NCBI RefSeq assembly: GCF_000688375.1
Contig: NZ_JIAF01000004.1
Span: 186,001-250,000, forward strand
Direction: 5' to 3'
DNA length: 64,000 bases
Origin: Prevotella sp. HUN102
GTDB lineage: Bacteria > Bacteroidota > Bacteroidia > Bacteroidales > Bacteroidaceae
The notes under the pieces were generated by a model. It searched no databases, was not told the DNA's origin, and saw only the letters and a program-made list of their open reading frames with translations. Of this stretch, positions 54,679 to 64,000 are shown piece after piece. Positions within the stretch are counted from its first letter, which is position 1; the number at the start of each line of letters is the position of its first letter. Position numbers and translations under genes: made by a program.

Positions 54679-54837
54679 AAACTATAATATATATTATTCA
54701 ACTGCAAATTTAAGCATTAAAATCCATAACGTCGCAAACAAAACAGATAATATTTTGTAAATTCAACGCACGGAAACGTATATAAAACTAAAAAACCTCA
54801 CAACCATCGTTGCAAGGTAACTCTTCCACGTTGTGCG

Positions 54838-54912
54838 TGGGCGTTGACGGATTCGAACCGCCGACCCTCTGCTTGTAAGGCAGATGCTCTAAACCAGCTG
54901 AGCTAAACGCCC
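54838..54912 (-). tRNA. tRNA-Val (anticodon UAC), copy 1
   Basis: 75 bases starting GGGCGTTTAGCTCAG on the minus strand. Acceptor GGGCGTT pairs with AACGCCC, anticodon TAC at 54875-54877 in loop CTTACAA, T loop GTTCGAATC. CCA is not encoded. Confidence 0.95.
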
Positions 54913-54962
54913 TCTTAAAATATCCCTGCAACCCCTAAAGGCTACAGGGAAACACCCCTTAG

Positions 54963-55037
54963 TGGGCGTTGACGGATTCGAACCGCCGACCCTCTGCTTG
55001 TAAGGCAGATGCTCTAAACCAGCTGAGCTAAACGCCC
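54963..55037 (-). tRNA. tRNA-Val (anticodon UAC), copy 2
   Basis: Identical to the copy at 54838-54912 over all 75 bases, separated by 50 bases, so a tandem duplication that is probably co-transcribed from upstream. Confidence 0.95.
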
Positions 55038-55110
55038 TTACTTTTCGTAAGCGATTGCAAAGGTAAATATAAATTATCTAACTACCAAATTTTATATCAT
55101 TTTTTTACAC

Positions 55111-55141
55111 AAAAAAGTGCTTGCCTTGGGGCAAGCACTTT
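55111..55141 (-). terminator. Intrinsic terminator after ompA
   Basis: Perfect 12-bp stem AAAGTGCTTGCC (55114-55125), loop TTGG, complement 55130-55141, with TTTTTTGTG following on the minus strand. Confidence 0.8.
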
Positions 55142-55163
55142 GTATTATTCCTTATTATTAGGA

Positions 55164-56324
55164 TTATTCTGTAATCTGAACAGTAGCGCGACGGTCGAAA
55201 GAGATTGGGGACAAAATTGTTACACCACCCTTACCAACAGTTGTAATCTTGCTGTCAGATACACCCATCTTAACGAGTTCGCCTGCAACAGTCTTAGCAC
55301 GCTCTTCAGACAACCACTGGTTGTGGTCAGCAGAACCTGTTGATGCATCAGCATAACCAGTAACGAGAAGGTTGTTGTTATTTTCAACAGCATACTTTGC
55401 AAGTGCCTGTACATTTACGAGATCTTTCTGAGATGCAATGTTTGTCTTATTGAGATTGAAGAATACAGAAACAGGAGTTGCAATCAACTGCTTAACAGAC
55501 TCTGAAACTGTTTCAACTGGCTTTTGGTTTGCAAGTTCATTGCGAAGACGAGCATTTTCAGCTTCAGCGTCACGAAGACGAGCATTCAAAGCATCGAGAG
55601 CAGACTGATGCTGTGCATTGATGGCATCTACATCAGGAACTGGATCCCAATCGTTCTTACCCAAGTTGAAGTTAAGACCGAGTTCTACGTACAAGTTGTT
55701 ATCGTGAGAAACCCAACCACGGTCTCCGTACCCCTGATCGTAACCATCGACATCACCTTCGTAACGGTTGTAACCAGCTTCTGCATAAACGCGAACAACA
55801 TCGCTCAAACGCCAAGATGACTGAACACCGGCACTAAGCCCCATACCATAGAAGTTATGGCTCATAGAACGGCCAACACCACCACCGACGAACGGAATAA
55901 CGTTCCAAACACGATTCTTGTTGTAACCAAAGATCAAATTGCTAACGTTGAACATAATGTGTTCCTGGAGGATCCAATACTTGTTGCCATTGTCAAGTTT
56001 TGACGCATTAGTATCAGTAGCACCAACTCGCTTGCCCCAAATACCCTGAATCTTAGTACGAAGACCGAGGCCTGGAGTAAACCACTTACCTACTGCAAGA
56101 CCCACACCTGGATTGCCGCGGAAACTCTTAAATGGACTGTTCTTTGCATCACGTCCGTGTTCCTGACCAGAATACCAAGCATTCCATTCTGCACCTACCT
56201 GTACAAACCAGTTGCTCCAGAATGAATTAGTAGCTACACTGTGCTTCTTTACAGGTACATAATCCTGAGCAAAGCCAGATACAGAAACGCCAGCTATTGC
56301 CAATACCATTAATAATTTTTTCAT
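55164..56324 (-). CDS. OmpA-family outer-membrane protein
   Basis: A 386-residue major-porin-type protein. Signal peptide MKKLLMVLAIAGVSVSGFAQ. An N-terminal eight-stranded barrel spans about 30-220 (WFVQVGAEWNAWYSG; GVGLAVGKWFTPGLGLRTK). A coiled linker follows (ALDALNARLRDAEAENARLR, about 238-257). The C-terminal OmpA domain (about 285-386) has VFFNLNKTNI, NNLLVTGYADASTGS and NQWLSEERAKTVAGELVKMG, which binds peptidoglycan. Upstream TAACTTTG (56393-56400, minus strand) is a probable -7 box with a ~70-base leader, consistent with an abundant protein. Confidence 0.92.
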   Translation of the reverse strand: MKKLLMVLAIAGVSVSGFAQDYVPVKKHSVATNSFWSNWFVQVGAEWNAWYSGQEHGRDAKNSPFKSFRGNPGVGLAVGKWFTPGLGLRTKIQGIWGKRVGATDTNASKLDNGNKYWILQEHIMFNVSNLIFGYNKNRVWNVIPFVGGGVGRSMSHNFYGMGLSAGVQSSWRLSDVVRVYAEAGYNRYEGDVDGYDQGYGDRGWVSHDNNLYVELGLNFNLGKNDWDPVPDVDAINAQHQSALDALNARLRDAEAENARLRNELANQKPVETVSESVKQLIATPVSVFFNLNKTNIASQKDLVNVQALAKYAVENNNNLLVTGYADASTGSADHNQWLSEERAKTVAGELVKMGVSDSKITTVGKGGVTILSPISFDRRATVQITE

Positions 56325-56392
56325 AACTTTTATTTATTAAACAATCAAATTTCTACTAGTAATTAGTAAGTTTACTTTTTTGAATTTGTGCA

Positions 56393-56400
56393 CAAAGTTA
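56393..56400 (-). promoter_or_regulatory. -7 box of ompA
   Basis: TAACTTTG on the minus strand. No clear TTTG 19-20 bases upstream; TGCGATT lies near the expected place. Confidence 0.45.
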
Positions 56401-56589
56401 ATAATTATTTTTTAATCGCATCTATTTTATTTTAAAAAAAGTGATTTTCTACCTTAAAAAAGGAGAAAAATGATATAAATTAACTTCAAAGCTCATTGTT
56501 TGGATTAATTTTACGAAATACTGACAACAAAAATCGTATATGCAGCCGTGCTTCGCAGGCAGCAATTACCCAATATGCAAGTCCTAATC

Positions 56590-56742
56590 TGGAGAGATTC
56601 GGTAAGTAGCTGAAATTCAATGTATAAAACGCCCATTTTCAAACGTGCGAAGATTGCATTCCATTCTTCGCACGTTTGCAACGCATTTTTACGAAGAATG
56701 TTCGCCATTTTTCGGTTACTTGTAAATCGTGGTTTTTCCTGC
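56590..56742 (+). repeat. Palindromic intergenic repeat, copy 8
   Basis: Left edge TTCGGTAAGTAGCTGAAATT (56596-56615). Then CAAACGTGCGAAGATTG (56640-56656), loop CATTC, CATTCTTCGCACGTTTG (56662-56678), one mismatch in 17. Then ACGAAGAATG and the right edge TTTTTCGGTTACTTGTAAAT. It occupies the ompA-mutL gap (56325-56816) together with the ompA promoter. A further weak inverted repeat TAGATTGAT/ATCAATCTA lies at 56767-56809. Confidence 0.8.
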
Positions 56743-56816
56743 TCGTAACAACAGCCTCGAATCAGGTAGATTGATCAATGTACAATGTGCCAAATCTACA
56801 ATCAATCTATCAAAAA

Positions 56817-58655
56817 TCAGGAAAATAAACCCTCTATTTTATTCTGTTCCATAATTGCAATTATCGGCTTACCATCCGGCGTATAATTGACATTATCACA
56901 ACTGAACAGACCATTTACCACAGCTTCCATTTCTTCGTTGTTCAATACCTGACCTTGTGGAATCGCAGCATTGCGAGCAAGGCTCAGTGCCAAAGACTTG
57001 TCCAACTCTTCACTTATATGCAAATCGCCTTCTTTCACGGATGCGACCATCTCGTTGATCAACGACACGACATTCAATCCTTCGATTCCCGAAGGAACAC
57101 CATTGATGGAATAGCTCCCACCACCAAGGTTTTCCATTTCAAATCCCATCTTCTGCATTTCCGGCAAAATCCTTTGAATCGTCAATTCGTCTGCAACGGG
57201 AAACTGTATCATTTCGGGGAAGAGCATCTTTTGCGTATGCGCCTTCTTGTCTACCATCATACGGATATATTCTTCGTATAAAATCCTGATATGCGCCCGA
57301 TGCTGATCGATGATCATCAAGCCCGATTTCACGGCAGTCATTATATAACATCCCTTATATTGGTAGTGTGCAGGGGATTTCTCTTCGATGACGGAGTTGG
57401 AATGCTTGGCCGATTCTGAAGATTCAAAGATAATCGCCTCTTCTTTCGGCGCAGCATCAATAAAGGATTCGGTATCTTGCGAGTCTGTCAGACCTGCATA
57501 CAAATGCTCCCATTCGTTAGACAAAGAATTTTCCCGGTGTTTTGTTTCCTTAAAAGGATTATACTGTGGATTATAATTTACCTTTGGGGAGGAAGAGATT
57601 GCATTCGGACTGAACACGGGAATGTCAGGCCGACCTTCTGTATCGAAGTCTATCGACGGAATATCGTTGAATTTCCCAATAGACTCTTTCACGCCAGCCA
57701 TCAGAATCTGCCAGACAGCCTGCTCGTTCTCGAATTTAATCTCGGTTTTCGTAGGATGGATATTCACATCTATATTTTCAGCCGGAACTTCAAAATAGAG
57801 AAAATAAGGCACCTGTTCGCCAACAGGCAGCAAACGGTCGAAAGCATTCATTACCGCCTTGTTGAAATAAGGATGTTTCATAAAGCGTCCGTTCACGAAA
57901 AAATACTGCAAAGGACTCTTTTTCTTCGCTGCTTCGGGCTTTCCAACATAGCCATATATCTTGCAGAGCGTGGTGTTTACCTCAACGGTCAGCAAATCCT
58001 GATTCAGTCTTTTGCCAAAAACTTCAACTACTCTTTGGCGCAAGCCACAAGCACGCAGGTTGAACAGTTCAACACCATTGCTGTGCAGCGTGAACGAAAT
58101 ATCGGGATAAACCAATACTATTCGCTCGAATGCAGTGATGATATTATTCAGTTCCGTTGTATTCGATTTCAGAAATTTTCTGCGTGCAGGCACATTGAAG
58201 AAGAGATTCTCTATCTTGAAATTGCTTCCAATCGGACAAGAACACGCTTCCTGTGAAACAAATCTGCTTCCTGAAATTGTCAGCAGACTGCCTATCTCCT
58301 CGCCTTCCTGACGCGTCCTCAATTCTATTTGAGCCACGGCAGCAATAGATGCCAGAGCTTCGCCACGGAAGCCCATCGTATGCAGTGCAAACAAATCATC
58401 GGCTTTTCGTATCTTGGAAGTAGCGTGGCGTTCAAACGACAGTCGGGCATCGGTCTCCGACATACCCTTACCGTCGTCAATCACTTGAATGGAAGTTCTG
58501 CCTGCATCAACTACTAATACATTGATAGTCTTGGCACCGGCATCCACGGCATTCTCCACCAGTTCCTTTACAACAGAGGCTGGACGCTGAATCACTTCGC
58601 CTGCTGCTATCTGGTTGGCAACGCTATCGGGTAAAAGTTGAATTATATCACTCAT
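56817..58655 (-). CDS. mutL: DNA mismatch repair protein MutL
   Basis: Couples mismatch recognition by MutS to downstream repair. The 612 residues begin with the GHKL ATPase: [35 protein letters not shown] and [14 protein letters not shown], all intact. A poorly conserved linker follows (about 340-430). The C-terminal dimerisation domain has [13 protein letters not shown] at 450-462. In endonuclease-type MutL this motif is DQHAxxExxxxE; here Ile456 replaces the first catalytic Glu, and a Cys/His metal motif is not evident at the C-terminus, so nicking activity is doubtful. Last gene of the surA-ostA operon; the start lies 6 bases past the preceding stop. Confidence 0.95.
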   Translation of the reverse strand: MSDIIQLLPDSVANQIAAGEVIQRPASVVKELVENAVDAGAKTINVLVVDAGRTSIQVIDDGKGMSETDARLSFERHATSKIRKADDLFALHTMGFRGEALASIAAVAQIELRTRQEGEEIGSLLTISGSRFVSQEACSCPIGSNFKIENLFFNVPARRKFLKSNTTELNNIITAFERIVLVYPDISFTLHSNGVELFNLRACGLRQRVVEVFGKRLNQDLLTVEVNTTLCKIYGYVGKPEAAKKKSPLQYFFVNGRFMKHPYFNKAVMNAFDRLLPVGEQVPYFLYFEVPAENIDVNIHPTKTEIKFENEQAVWQILMAGVKESIGKFNDIPSIDFDTEGRPDIPVFSPNAISSSPKVNYNPQYNPFKETKHRENSLSNEWEHLYAGLTDSQDTESFIDAAPKEEAIIFESSESAKHSNSVIEEKSPAHYQYKGCYIMTAVKSGLMIIDQHRAHIRILYEEYIRMMVDKKAHTQKMLFPEMIQFPVADELTIQRILPEMQKMGFEMENLGGGSYSINGVPSGIEGLNVVSLINEMVASVKEGDLHISEELDKSLALSLARNAAIPQGQVLNNEEMEAVVNGLFSCDNVNYTPDGKPIIAIMEQNKIEGLFS

Positions 58656-58661
58656 CGCATA

Positions 58662-58964
58662 TTACATTAGTTCAAGGAAAAGGAAAATCACGCTCAAAAG
58701 AAAAAGGATTCCTACACCTATTATATATAGGGGAGTATTCCCCAGTTGGTTTCTTCTCTTCCTCTCGAAGCGAATGCTTGGCTGATAATCATCAGCATTT
58801 GGAGTTTCCTTTACGTTTCCCTGTTTTATTTCCTTTTCTATTCTTTCTTTCATTTTCCCGAGACGTTCTTTCCGTTCATCCACAAACATATATTCGTGAT
58901 GAAATCGTCTCGGTTTCAGTTGCCAGAAAAAGTTCATCTTCCGTATATTATCGTATGTTTCCAC
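58662..58964 (-). CDS. Small single-pass membrane protein
   Basis: A 100-residue protein. The cytoplasmic N-terminal ~75 residues are highly charged (ERKERLGKMKERIEKEIKQG) and one hydrophobic helix ends it (LYIIGVGILFLLSVIFLFLE). The first ATG overlaps the stop of the preceding OstA-like gene by 17 bases; ATG at 58937 is an alternative. It lies 6 bases before mutL. Its conserved place between an envelope gene and mutL suggests a real gene. Function unknown. Confidence 0.75.
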   Translation of the reverse strand: METYDNIRKMNFFWQLKPRRFHHEYMFVDERKERLGKMKERIEKEIKQGNVKETPNADDYQPSIRFERKRRNQLGNTPLYIIGVGILFLLSVIFLFLELM

Positions 58965-60816
58965 CCTGCAAAGGAGGTTTTGGCGCAGTAATTGGCTCGG
59001 GTTCGTTTTCGTCCTTACGACCTACACGCCTGAATATGTCGTTCTTGTCCTTTGGACGAATGTCGGCAAACCATTTGAATCCCGAAAGTTTCAGCTTGTC
59101 GGCCGGCACCTGCGTCATTGGATACATTGTTCCGTTCACTTTTGGCATCCATATCTTTTCCAGTTTTCTTTCAGGCGACATATATATGCGCATCGTATCA
59201 GTCTCCGTATAGTTCAAACTCGTTATCGTACTGTCCTTTTCGTCAATCGGATAATACACAATATAAACATCATCAATCGCTTCGGCCTTGCGCATTTTTC
59301 CTTCTATGAAAAACGCATTCATCCGTTTTGAATAGATTTGATTGTAATGCTGTTCATTGTCTACTTCCTCTATCGACGACGCATTGCCGAAAACATACGC
59401 TTCGCGAATGGTGGAATCATTCATATAAACCTTGATGGAATCGCCTATCAACTGCCGATTGCCATTCCATACCACGGGCTTCTCATACATTGTCAGGCAA
59501 GAATCCTTCGTGTTTGCAACCATAAAGCCACATACTGCCTGTACGTCTGTGCGGTAAGCCCGCACATTGTTGATGCCAAATATCTTCCGATATACGTTTG
59601 GCGTATTAAGATTGAAAGCCTTCATACTCAACGTGTCAGCGTGCAGAAACAAAGTGTCTTTCTCTGAAAACTCCTTTACAACCGGGCCGGGATTACCTCC
59701 AAAAGCCTTTGCTGCTGAATCTGTATAATGGATATACTCCCCCTGGAAAGAGTGTTTGTTCTTATAATCAATGTAATGCACGTCGCCTTGTCCTTCTCCC
59801 ACGTGTGTCTTACTGTTGTAAGTCAGGTTTTCACCCGTGATGACACGCTGCTTCAAGTCGTCAACGATTTTCACTTTGCCGTGCCCTTCGCTATGACCGG
59901 TCTGAGAATTGTAGACAACGCTCTCTCCCGTAATCGTTCGCTTTTCCTTATGGTCTACAATCTTTACCTTTCCATATCCTTCGGCGTTTCCGGTAGCACT
60001 ATTGTAGGTAATGTTATCGCCTTCGACATCTCTTTCGGGAGAAGTAATCGTGGAGCGTCCCCGCAATTCCATATAATCGGTCTTGCTGTTGTATATGCCG
60101 TCGTTCGTATGAACCACTTCCCCCTTGGCAGTCCTGATAGTGGATTTTCCCAATACGTGGAAAATTCCGGTATCGGTATTGCCGTGCGCTGTCGGCGTAT
60201 TGATACGGTACTTGGGTGTACGGATAAATACATCGCCATAGAAGTTAGACTCCTTTGTCTCCGTATTGTAATCTCCCCGGTCGGCAACGATCGTATTGCC
60301 ATCGTAAATCAACGTGCCTCTTCCACCGAAAAAACTTGCCATTTTCGAGGTCATACTGTAATCCAAGCTATCACAACGAAGCGATTTTCCCGGTTGCTTG
60401 ACGTTTACATTCTCTCTTGCGTACACCATCTGAGACATACCGTCATAATGAATACGCGAACAGGTCAGACGCGTGCCGTCCTTACGATTGATTTTCACGT
60501 GTCCGAACGCCTTGAAAGAACTTTGCTTGTCGTTGAGATACGCACTATCGCAGAGCAGCGTCATATCCTTGTAACGGAACTTCACGTTACCCTTTGCCAC
60601 CTGTATGTCGGGCATCTCAAATTGATTATGACGCAACACATCGGCGTGGTCTACATAGATTTTCTCTCCTTTCTTTTCAGCCTTCTTATCATCCGTCTTC
60701 TGGGCCGAAACAGGCAGAGCCACACTTAGCCCAAACAGGCATAGAATCATCAATGTAAAGATTCTATGCCCGCAAGTATTTGATTTTAATGTCTTCTTCA
60801 ATATCATCTTACCCAA
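58948..60816 (-). CDS. OstA/LptA-like lipopolysaccharide transport protein
   Basis: A 622-residue exported protein. The signal peptide lies near residues 18-39 (cleavage near PVSAQ). Repeated OstA beta-jelly-roll modules follow: VDHADVLRHNQFEMPDIQVA, GNVKFRYKDMTLLCDSAYL, VVYNSQTGHSEGHGKVKIVD and LTYNSKTHVGEGQGDVHYID, at about 54-380. In LptA/LptD these form the periplasmic slide for LPS. The C-terminal half (about 390-600) is less conserved. There is no C-terminal barrel, so it is not a complete LptD. It overlaps the upstream surA stop by 13 bases and the next gene's start by 17, so the genes are tightly coupled. Confidence 0.85.
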   Translation of the reverse strand: MGKMILKKTLKSNTCGHRIFTLMILCLFGLSVALPVSAQKTDDKKAEKKGEKIYVDHADVLRHNQFEMPDIQVAKGNVKFRYKDMTLLCDSAYLNDKQSSFKAFGHVKINRKDGTRLTCSRIHYDGMSQMVYARENVNVKQPGKSLRCDSLDYSMTSKMASFFGGRGTLIYDGNTIVADRGDYNTETKESNFYGDVFIRTPKYRINTPTAHGNTDTGIFHVLGKSTIRTAKGEVVHTNDGIYNSKTDYMELRGRSTITSPERDVEGDNITYNSATGNAEGYGKVKIVDHKEKRTITGESVVYNSQTGHSEGHGKVKIVDDLKQRVITGENLTYNSKTHVGEGQGDVHYIDYKNKHSFQGEYIHYTDSAAKAFGGNPGPVVKEFSEKDTLFLHADTLSMKAFNLNTPNVYRKIFGINNVRAYRTDVQAVCGFMVANTKDSCLTMYEKPVVWNGNRQLIGDSIKVYMNDSTIREAYVFGNASSIEEVDNEQHYNQIYSKRMNAFFIEGKMRKAEAIDDVYIVYYPIDEKDSTITSLNYTETDTMRIYMSPERKLEKIWMPKVNGTMYPMTQVPADKLKLSGFKWFADIRPKDKNDIFRRVGRKDENEPEPITAPKPPLQGGNIR

Positions 60817-62237
60817 CCTTCGTATTCAAAATCTCCATTCCTGTAACGGGGATTCATTCTCACATAGGTTTCCTTTACCTTCTTTACCACCCAGTCGTGA
60901 ATAATTTCCTGACGACGCTGTGCCGTTACTATATTCTTCATTTCCTGAAAGTCTTCGGTAATGGTGGCACGGTGCTCATCCACTCTGCTCTTGAGCTTCA
61001 CTATTGCACACACCGTCTTGCCCTTTGCATTCACCATTTGGAACGGTTCCGACACATCACCAACCTGCATTCCCTCCACTGCTCTTGCAATTTCTGTCGG
61101 CAAATCTTTCATATTGAACTTCGATGTACGGGAATTTGCAGAAGAGTTTGCCATCAATCCGTGATTGTTCTTTGTGTCCTTGTCGTCTGAAAGATAGCCT
61201 GCTGCCTCATCAAAGGTAAACTTCCCTGCCTTGATGTCGTTTCCGATAGAGTCCAGACGCTCCTTGGCAGCTACAACAGACTCTTCCGAAACTTTCGGCT
61301 TCAGCAGAATATGCCGACAGTTTATTTTGTCTCCACGGCGGTCTATCAACTGGATAATATGATAGCCGAACTCACTTTCCACCACTTTCGACAAACGTTT
61401 AGGATCGGTAAGATTGAAAGCTGCGGCCGCAAAAGCCGGATCCAGCATACCGCGTCCCATATATCCGAGTTCACCTCCCAATCGGGCAGAACCGGGGTCC
61501 TCTGAATAAAAGCGTGCCAGAGCCTCAAAAGAAGTCTCCCCTTTCGTAACTCGGTCTGTATATTCGCGAAGCTGGGTCTTGATTCTATTTACCTCCTCCT
61601 GTTCTACTCGTGGTGTCTGGGTAATAATCTGCACTTCAACGGTAGTCGGTATCATAGGAATACTGTCTACGGGCAGTTTCTTGAAATATTCGCGCACTTC
61701 TGCCGGAGATACTTTCACGTCGCTGACCAATGATTCCTGCATCCTCTGAACGAGCTGACGATTCCTGAAATCATCGCGAAGGTCCTGACGAATCTGTGCA
61801 AGACTCTTACGCTGATATTGCTCCAGCTTTTCCTTGCTTCCAATCTGAGGCAATGATATCCAATAGTTGATCTGCTGTTCCACGCCTTGCGACACTTCTG
61901 TTTCAGTAACTTCAATACTGTCGAGCGCAGCCTGATGCAGAAAAAGTTTCTGTACGGCTATCTGTTCCAGAATGGTTGTTTCAGGATTACCTTTCCACTG
62001 AACGCCTTCTGCCTCACCCTGAAGTTTCATTACCTCCACTTCAGATTTCAAGATAGGCTCATCGCCAACCACCCAGAGCACTTCATCAACAATGCTTGAT
62101 GGATTAATATCGGCTTTCTTTGCTGAATCGGCAGCAGCCAATGAAGACGTTCCTGAAATCATACCCATCGGCAAACCGGTCATCGTGATGGCTGTACCGG
62201 CAAGCAGAAGAGCAACGCTATATTTCTTTATATTCAT
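60804..62237 (-). CDS. SurA-like periplasmic peptidyl-prolyl isomerase
   Basis: Chaperone and prolyl isomerase for outer-membrane proteins. The 477 residues have an N-terminal signal or anchor (MNIKKYSVALLLAGTAITMT), the SurA N domain with IVDEVLWVVGDEPILKSEVE (about 48-67), then two parvulin domains: SEDPGSARLGGELGYMGRG with FGYHIIQLIDRRGD, and CRHILLKPKVSEESVVAAKE with GKFTFDEAAGYLSDDK. The start is 12 bases after the upstream PPIase stop, and the 3' end overlaps the OstA-like gene, so this is an outer-membrane biogenesis operon. Confidence 0.93.
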   Translation of the reverse strand: MNIKKYSVALLLAGTAITMTGLPMGMISGTSSLAAADSAKKADINPSSIVDEVLWVVGDEPILKSEVEVMKLQGEAEGVQWKGNPETTILEQIAVQKLFLHQAALDSIEVTETEVSQGVEQQINYWISLPQIGSKEKLEQYQRKSLAQIRQDLRDDFRNRQLVQRMQESLVSDVKVSPAEVREYFKKLPVDSIPMIPTTVEVQIITQTPRVEQEEVNRIKTQLREYTDRVTKGETSFEALARFYSEDPGSARLGGELGYMGRGMLDPAFAAAAFNLTDPKRLSKVVESEFGYHIIQLIDRRGDKINCRHILLKPKVSEESVVAAKERLDSIGNDIKAGKFTFDEAAGYLSDDKDTKNNHGLMANSSANSRTSKFNMKDLPTEIARAVEGMQVGDVSEPFQMVNAKGKTVCAIVKLKSRVDEHRATITEDFQEMKNIVTAQRRQEIIHDWVVKKVKETYVRMNPRYRNGDFEYEGWVR

Positions 62238-62248
62238 AAAATATCGTT

Positions 62249-63679
62249 TTAGTGTTTGTTTACCGTTGCAAGCACTTCACGGTTCACAACTACATTGTAT
62301 TTCTTGCGCAATTCGCCTACCCATTCCTTCTCAAGTGCTTCCTGATAGTCGGATGTAACCAATCCACGCACATCGTCCATTTCCTGCGGGGCCTTTAAAA
62401 ACTTACCGAAAACGGCATCGATAGGATAATCCTTCAAAGTTTTCTGCTCAACGTTCTTCTTGAATACTTCCTTGTCTACAAGCGCATTGTCGCCTGCCTT
62501 GAAGATGCCTTTCTCAACACGGATTCTGATAATGCTGTCGTTATTGAAAGTCTTGCGCAGCTTATCGCTCCATTCAGCAAACGGAATTCCTTTCACGCAG
62601 TCTTTCACAGCCTTTACGTCTGCCTGATCTTTCACGTGATAGGCAATGCCCTTGAAACGAGGTTCAGCCCACGCATACTTCTTCTTGTTCTTCTTGAAAT
62701 ATGCCTGAAGACCTGCTTCGTCCTTTGATGCCTTTTCCCAAACTGCACGATTGCTTATCTCAAAGAGCAGCAGTCCGTCGTGGTATTCGCGGACAAGGTT
62801 CTTCAAGTCTGGATCCTTTGCTTCCAACTCTGCAAGTTTCTGTTCCAACAACTGCTCCGGTGTCAGTCCACCTTCAGAGGCGGCAGACAGTTCCTGCAAC
62901 TTCTGATCGATAATCTGCTCGCGTATGCCGCGCACTTCTATAAACTGATGGATGTCAGCTTTCAGAGAATCGTATGGCTGCAAACTTTCCTTAGCCGTCA
63001 ATTTTATGATATGATAGCCGAAAGGAGAGAGTACGGGACGGCTGATTTCGCCTGCTTTCATTGCAAACAAGGTGTTTTCAAACTCGGGCACCGTCTGTCC
63101 CTTTGAAATCAAAGGCAGTTCGCCGCCATTTTTAGCTGAACCCGGGTCGCCGGAGAACTTTCTTGCAAGTTCAGCAAAGTCTCCACCTTTCTTTATTACA
63201 TTATAAAGCGAATCGGCACGGTTCTTTACAGCTTCCTGTTCTGCCGAACTTGCTTTCTGATTCAGAGCCAACAGAATGTGTGAGCAACGCATCAAACCGC
63301 CACTTCCATCGATACGCTGCTTTGTTTCCTTGTATATTTTCCGTGCCTCAGCCTCAACGTCGCTGTCGTCAATCATTGCCGGACGAATCTGCTGGTCGCG
63401 ATAAGTAAGAAATTCCTGCTTGAAAGATGTCAAGGTGTCAAGCCTTGCATCCATTGCAGCCTGAACTTTCAACTTATAGTTCACGAATAAATCAACATAC
63501 TCATCAACGCTTTTCTTGTCGATTACTCCCTCTGCATTATTCTTGTTGTAAGAATATTCAAATTCAGAACGGGTAACAGGTTTCCCATTGATGGTCATAA
63601 CCGTAGGGTCGTTTTGCGCAAAGGCCATAGTGCTGCTTAGCAAGATAGCTGTAAATATAGCTTTAGCTCTCATATTCAA
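62249..63679 (-). CDS. PpiC/parvulin-type periplasmic peptidyl-prolyl isomerase
   Basis: A 476-residue exported foldase. Signal peptide MNMRAKAIFTAILLSSTMAF, or from the next ATG. TVMTINGKPVTRSEFEYSYN (about 26-45) is the SurA/PpiD-like N segment. One clear parvulin domain follows at about 130-230 (MRCSHILLALNQK; FAELARKFSGDPGSAKNGGE; PFGYHIIKLTAKESLQP), then a helical arm and a second, degenerate parvulin-like region (about 345-420). Paralogue of the next gene. Oriented like guaB upstream, with a ~118-base gap. Confidence 0.9.
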   Translation of the reverse strand: MNMRAKAIFTAILLSSTMAFAQNDPTVMTINGKPVTRSEFEYSYNKNNAEGVIDKKSVDEYVDLFVNYKLKVQAAMDARLDTLTSFKQEFLTYRDQQIRPAMIDDSDVEAEARKIYKETKQRIDGSGGLMRCSHILLALNQKASSAEQEAVKNRADSLYNVIKKGGDFAELARKFSGDPGSAKNGGELPLISKGQTVPEFENTLFAMKAGEISRPVLSPFGYHIIKLTAKESLQPYDSLKADIHQFIEVRGIREQIIDQKLQELSAASEGGLTPEQLLEQKLAELEAKDPDLKNLVREYHDGLLLFEISNRAVWEKASKDEAGLQAYFKKNKKKYAWAEPRFKGIAYHVKDQADVKAVKDCVKGIPFAEWSDKLRKTFNNDSIIRIRVEKGIFKAGDNALVDKEVFKKNVEQKTLKDYPIDAVFGKFLKAPQEMDDVRGLVTSDYQEALEKEWVGELRKKYNVVVNREVLATVNKH

Positions 63680-63743
63680 GTTTCTTCTTTGGTCTGCTTT
63701 CGTTTCAAAAACAGGCTTTTTGTATTTCTTTATTAATAGATAA

Positions 63744-63781
63744 CCCCCAACTCTCCCCTGTATAGCGGGCAGAGCCGGAGA
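63744..63781. repeat. C/G-rich patch between guaB and the PPIase gene
   Basis: ACCCCCAACTCTCCCCTGTA followed by GCGGGCAGAGCCGGAGACC: imperfect pairing of CTCCCC with GGGCAGAG-type segments. It loosely resembles the patches at 3411, 15311 and 44752. Confidence 0.35.
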
Positions 63782-63797
63782 CCTTTTGACTTATTTC

Positions 63798-64000
<203 letters not shown>

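Noticed and set aside
59728..60729. A 333-residue open frame on the plus strand
   Set aside because: Antisense to the OstA-like gene, which has a signal peptide and family repeats.

Overview
This window is chromosomal DNA from a Bacteroidales bacterium, most likely a Prevotella-type species. The evidence is: promoters of the Bacteroidota form (TTTG or TTG, 18-20 bases, then TAnnTTTG) instead of -35/-10 boxes; A-rich leaders with few Shine-Dalgarno sequences; lipoprotein and type IX secretion-like signals; and gene neighbourhoods typical of the phylum (parA-parB-DUF5683-mltD-rel, rsfS-ftsH-cdsA, surA-ostA-mutL). The species cannot be fixed from sequence alone.

Layout. 1-4025 (mostly minus): dxs (3' end cut off by the window), rsgA and frr. 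4026-5854: an A+T-rich island with one lipoprotein gene that looks like a cholesterol-dependent-cytolysin-like (CDCL) pore former lacking the C-terminal membrane-recognition domain. 5855-9735: msrC, ksgA, a flippase-like membrane protein and pepD. 10513-13858: the rsfS-ftsH-cdsA operon. 14083-16124: surE-lpxB. 16268-22297: parA, parB, a DUF5683 protein, mltD and a Rel-type (p)ppGpp enzyme. 22907-26605: a 1232-residue secreted multidomain protein. 27329-30563: a MerR regulator divergent from alaS. 30689-35551: a secreted repeat protein, a membrane-bound AraC-type TPR regulator, a SprT-like metalloprotein and an outer-membrane barrel. 35631-41375: a RecD-like helicase and a probable operon ending in recA (unknown protein, carboxynorspermidine dehydrogenase-like, TfoX-N, DUF2185, recA). 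41926-44741: an S41 protease and cysK. 45147-47009: an AAA ATPase plus a DUF4435/Toprim protein, which resembles a PARIS/OLD-type phage-defence pair. 47010-49750: a small accessory patch with an IS256-type transposase remnant, an A+T-rich secreted orphan, two long inverted repeats and an IS30-type transposase with a frameshift. 49750-55037: tRNA-Leu, asnS, an RluB-type pseudouridine synthase with a very long GYN/RGG-rich extension, purB and two tRNA-Val genes. 55164-64000: ompA, then an envelope/repair operon (PPIase, SurA, OstA-like, small membrane protein, mutL) and the 3' end of guaB.

The most unusual material is the CDC-like lipoprotein, the ATPase-DUF4435 pair and a family of intergenic palindromic repeats built on the 17-mer CAAACGTGCGAAGAATG and its complement. 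That family occupies at least eight of the larger gaps. The rest is mostly core housekeeping: isoprenoid, lipid A and phospholipid synthesis, translation factors, chromosome partition, the stringent response, outer-membrane biogenesis, recombination and mismatch repair.
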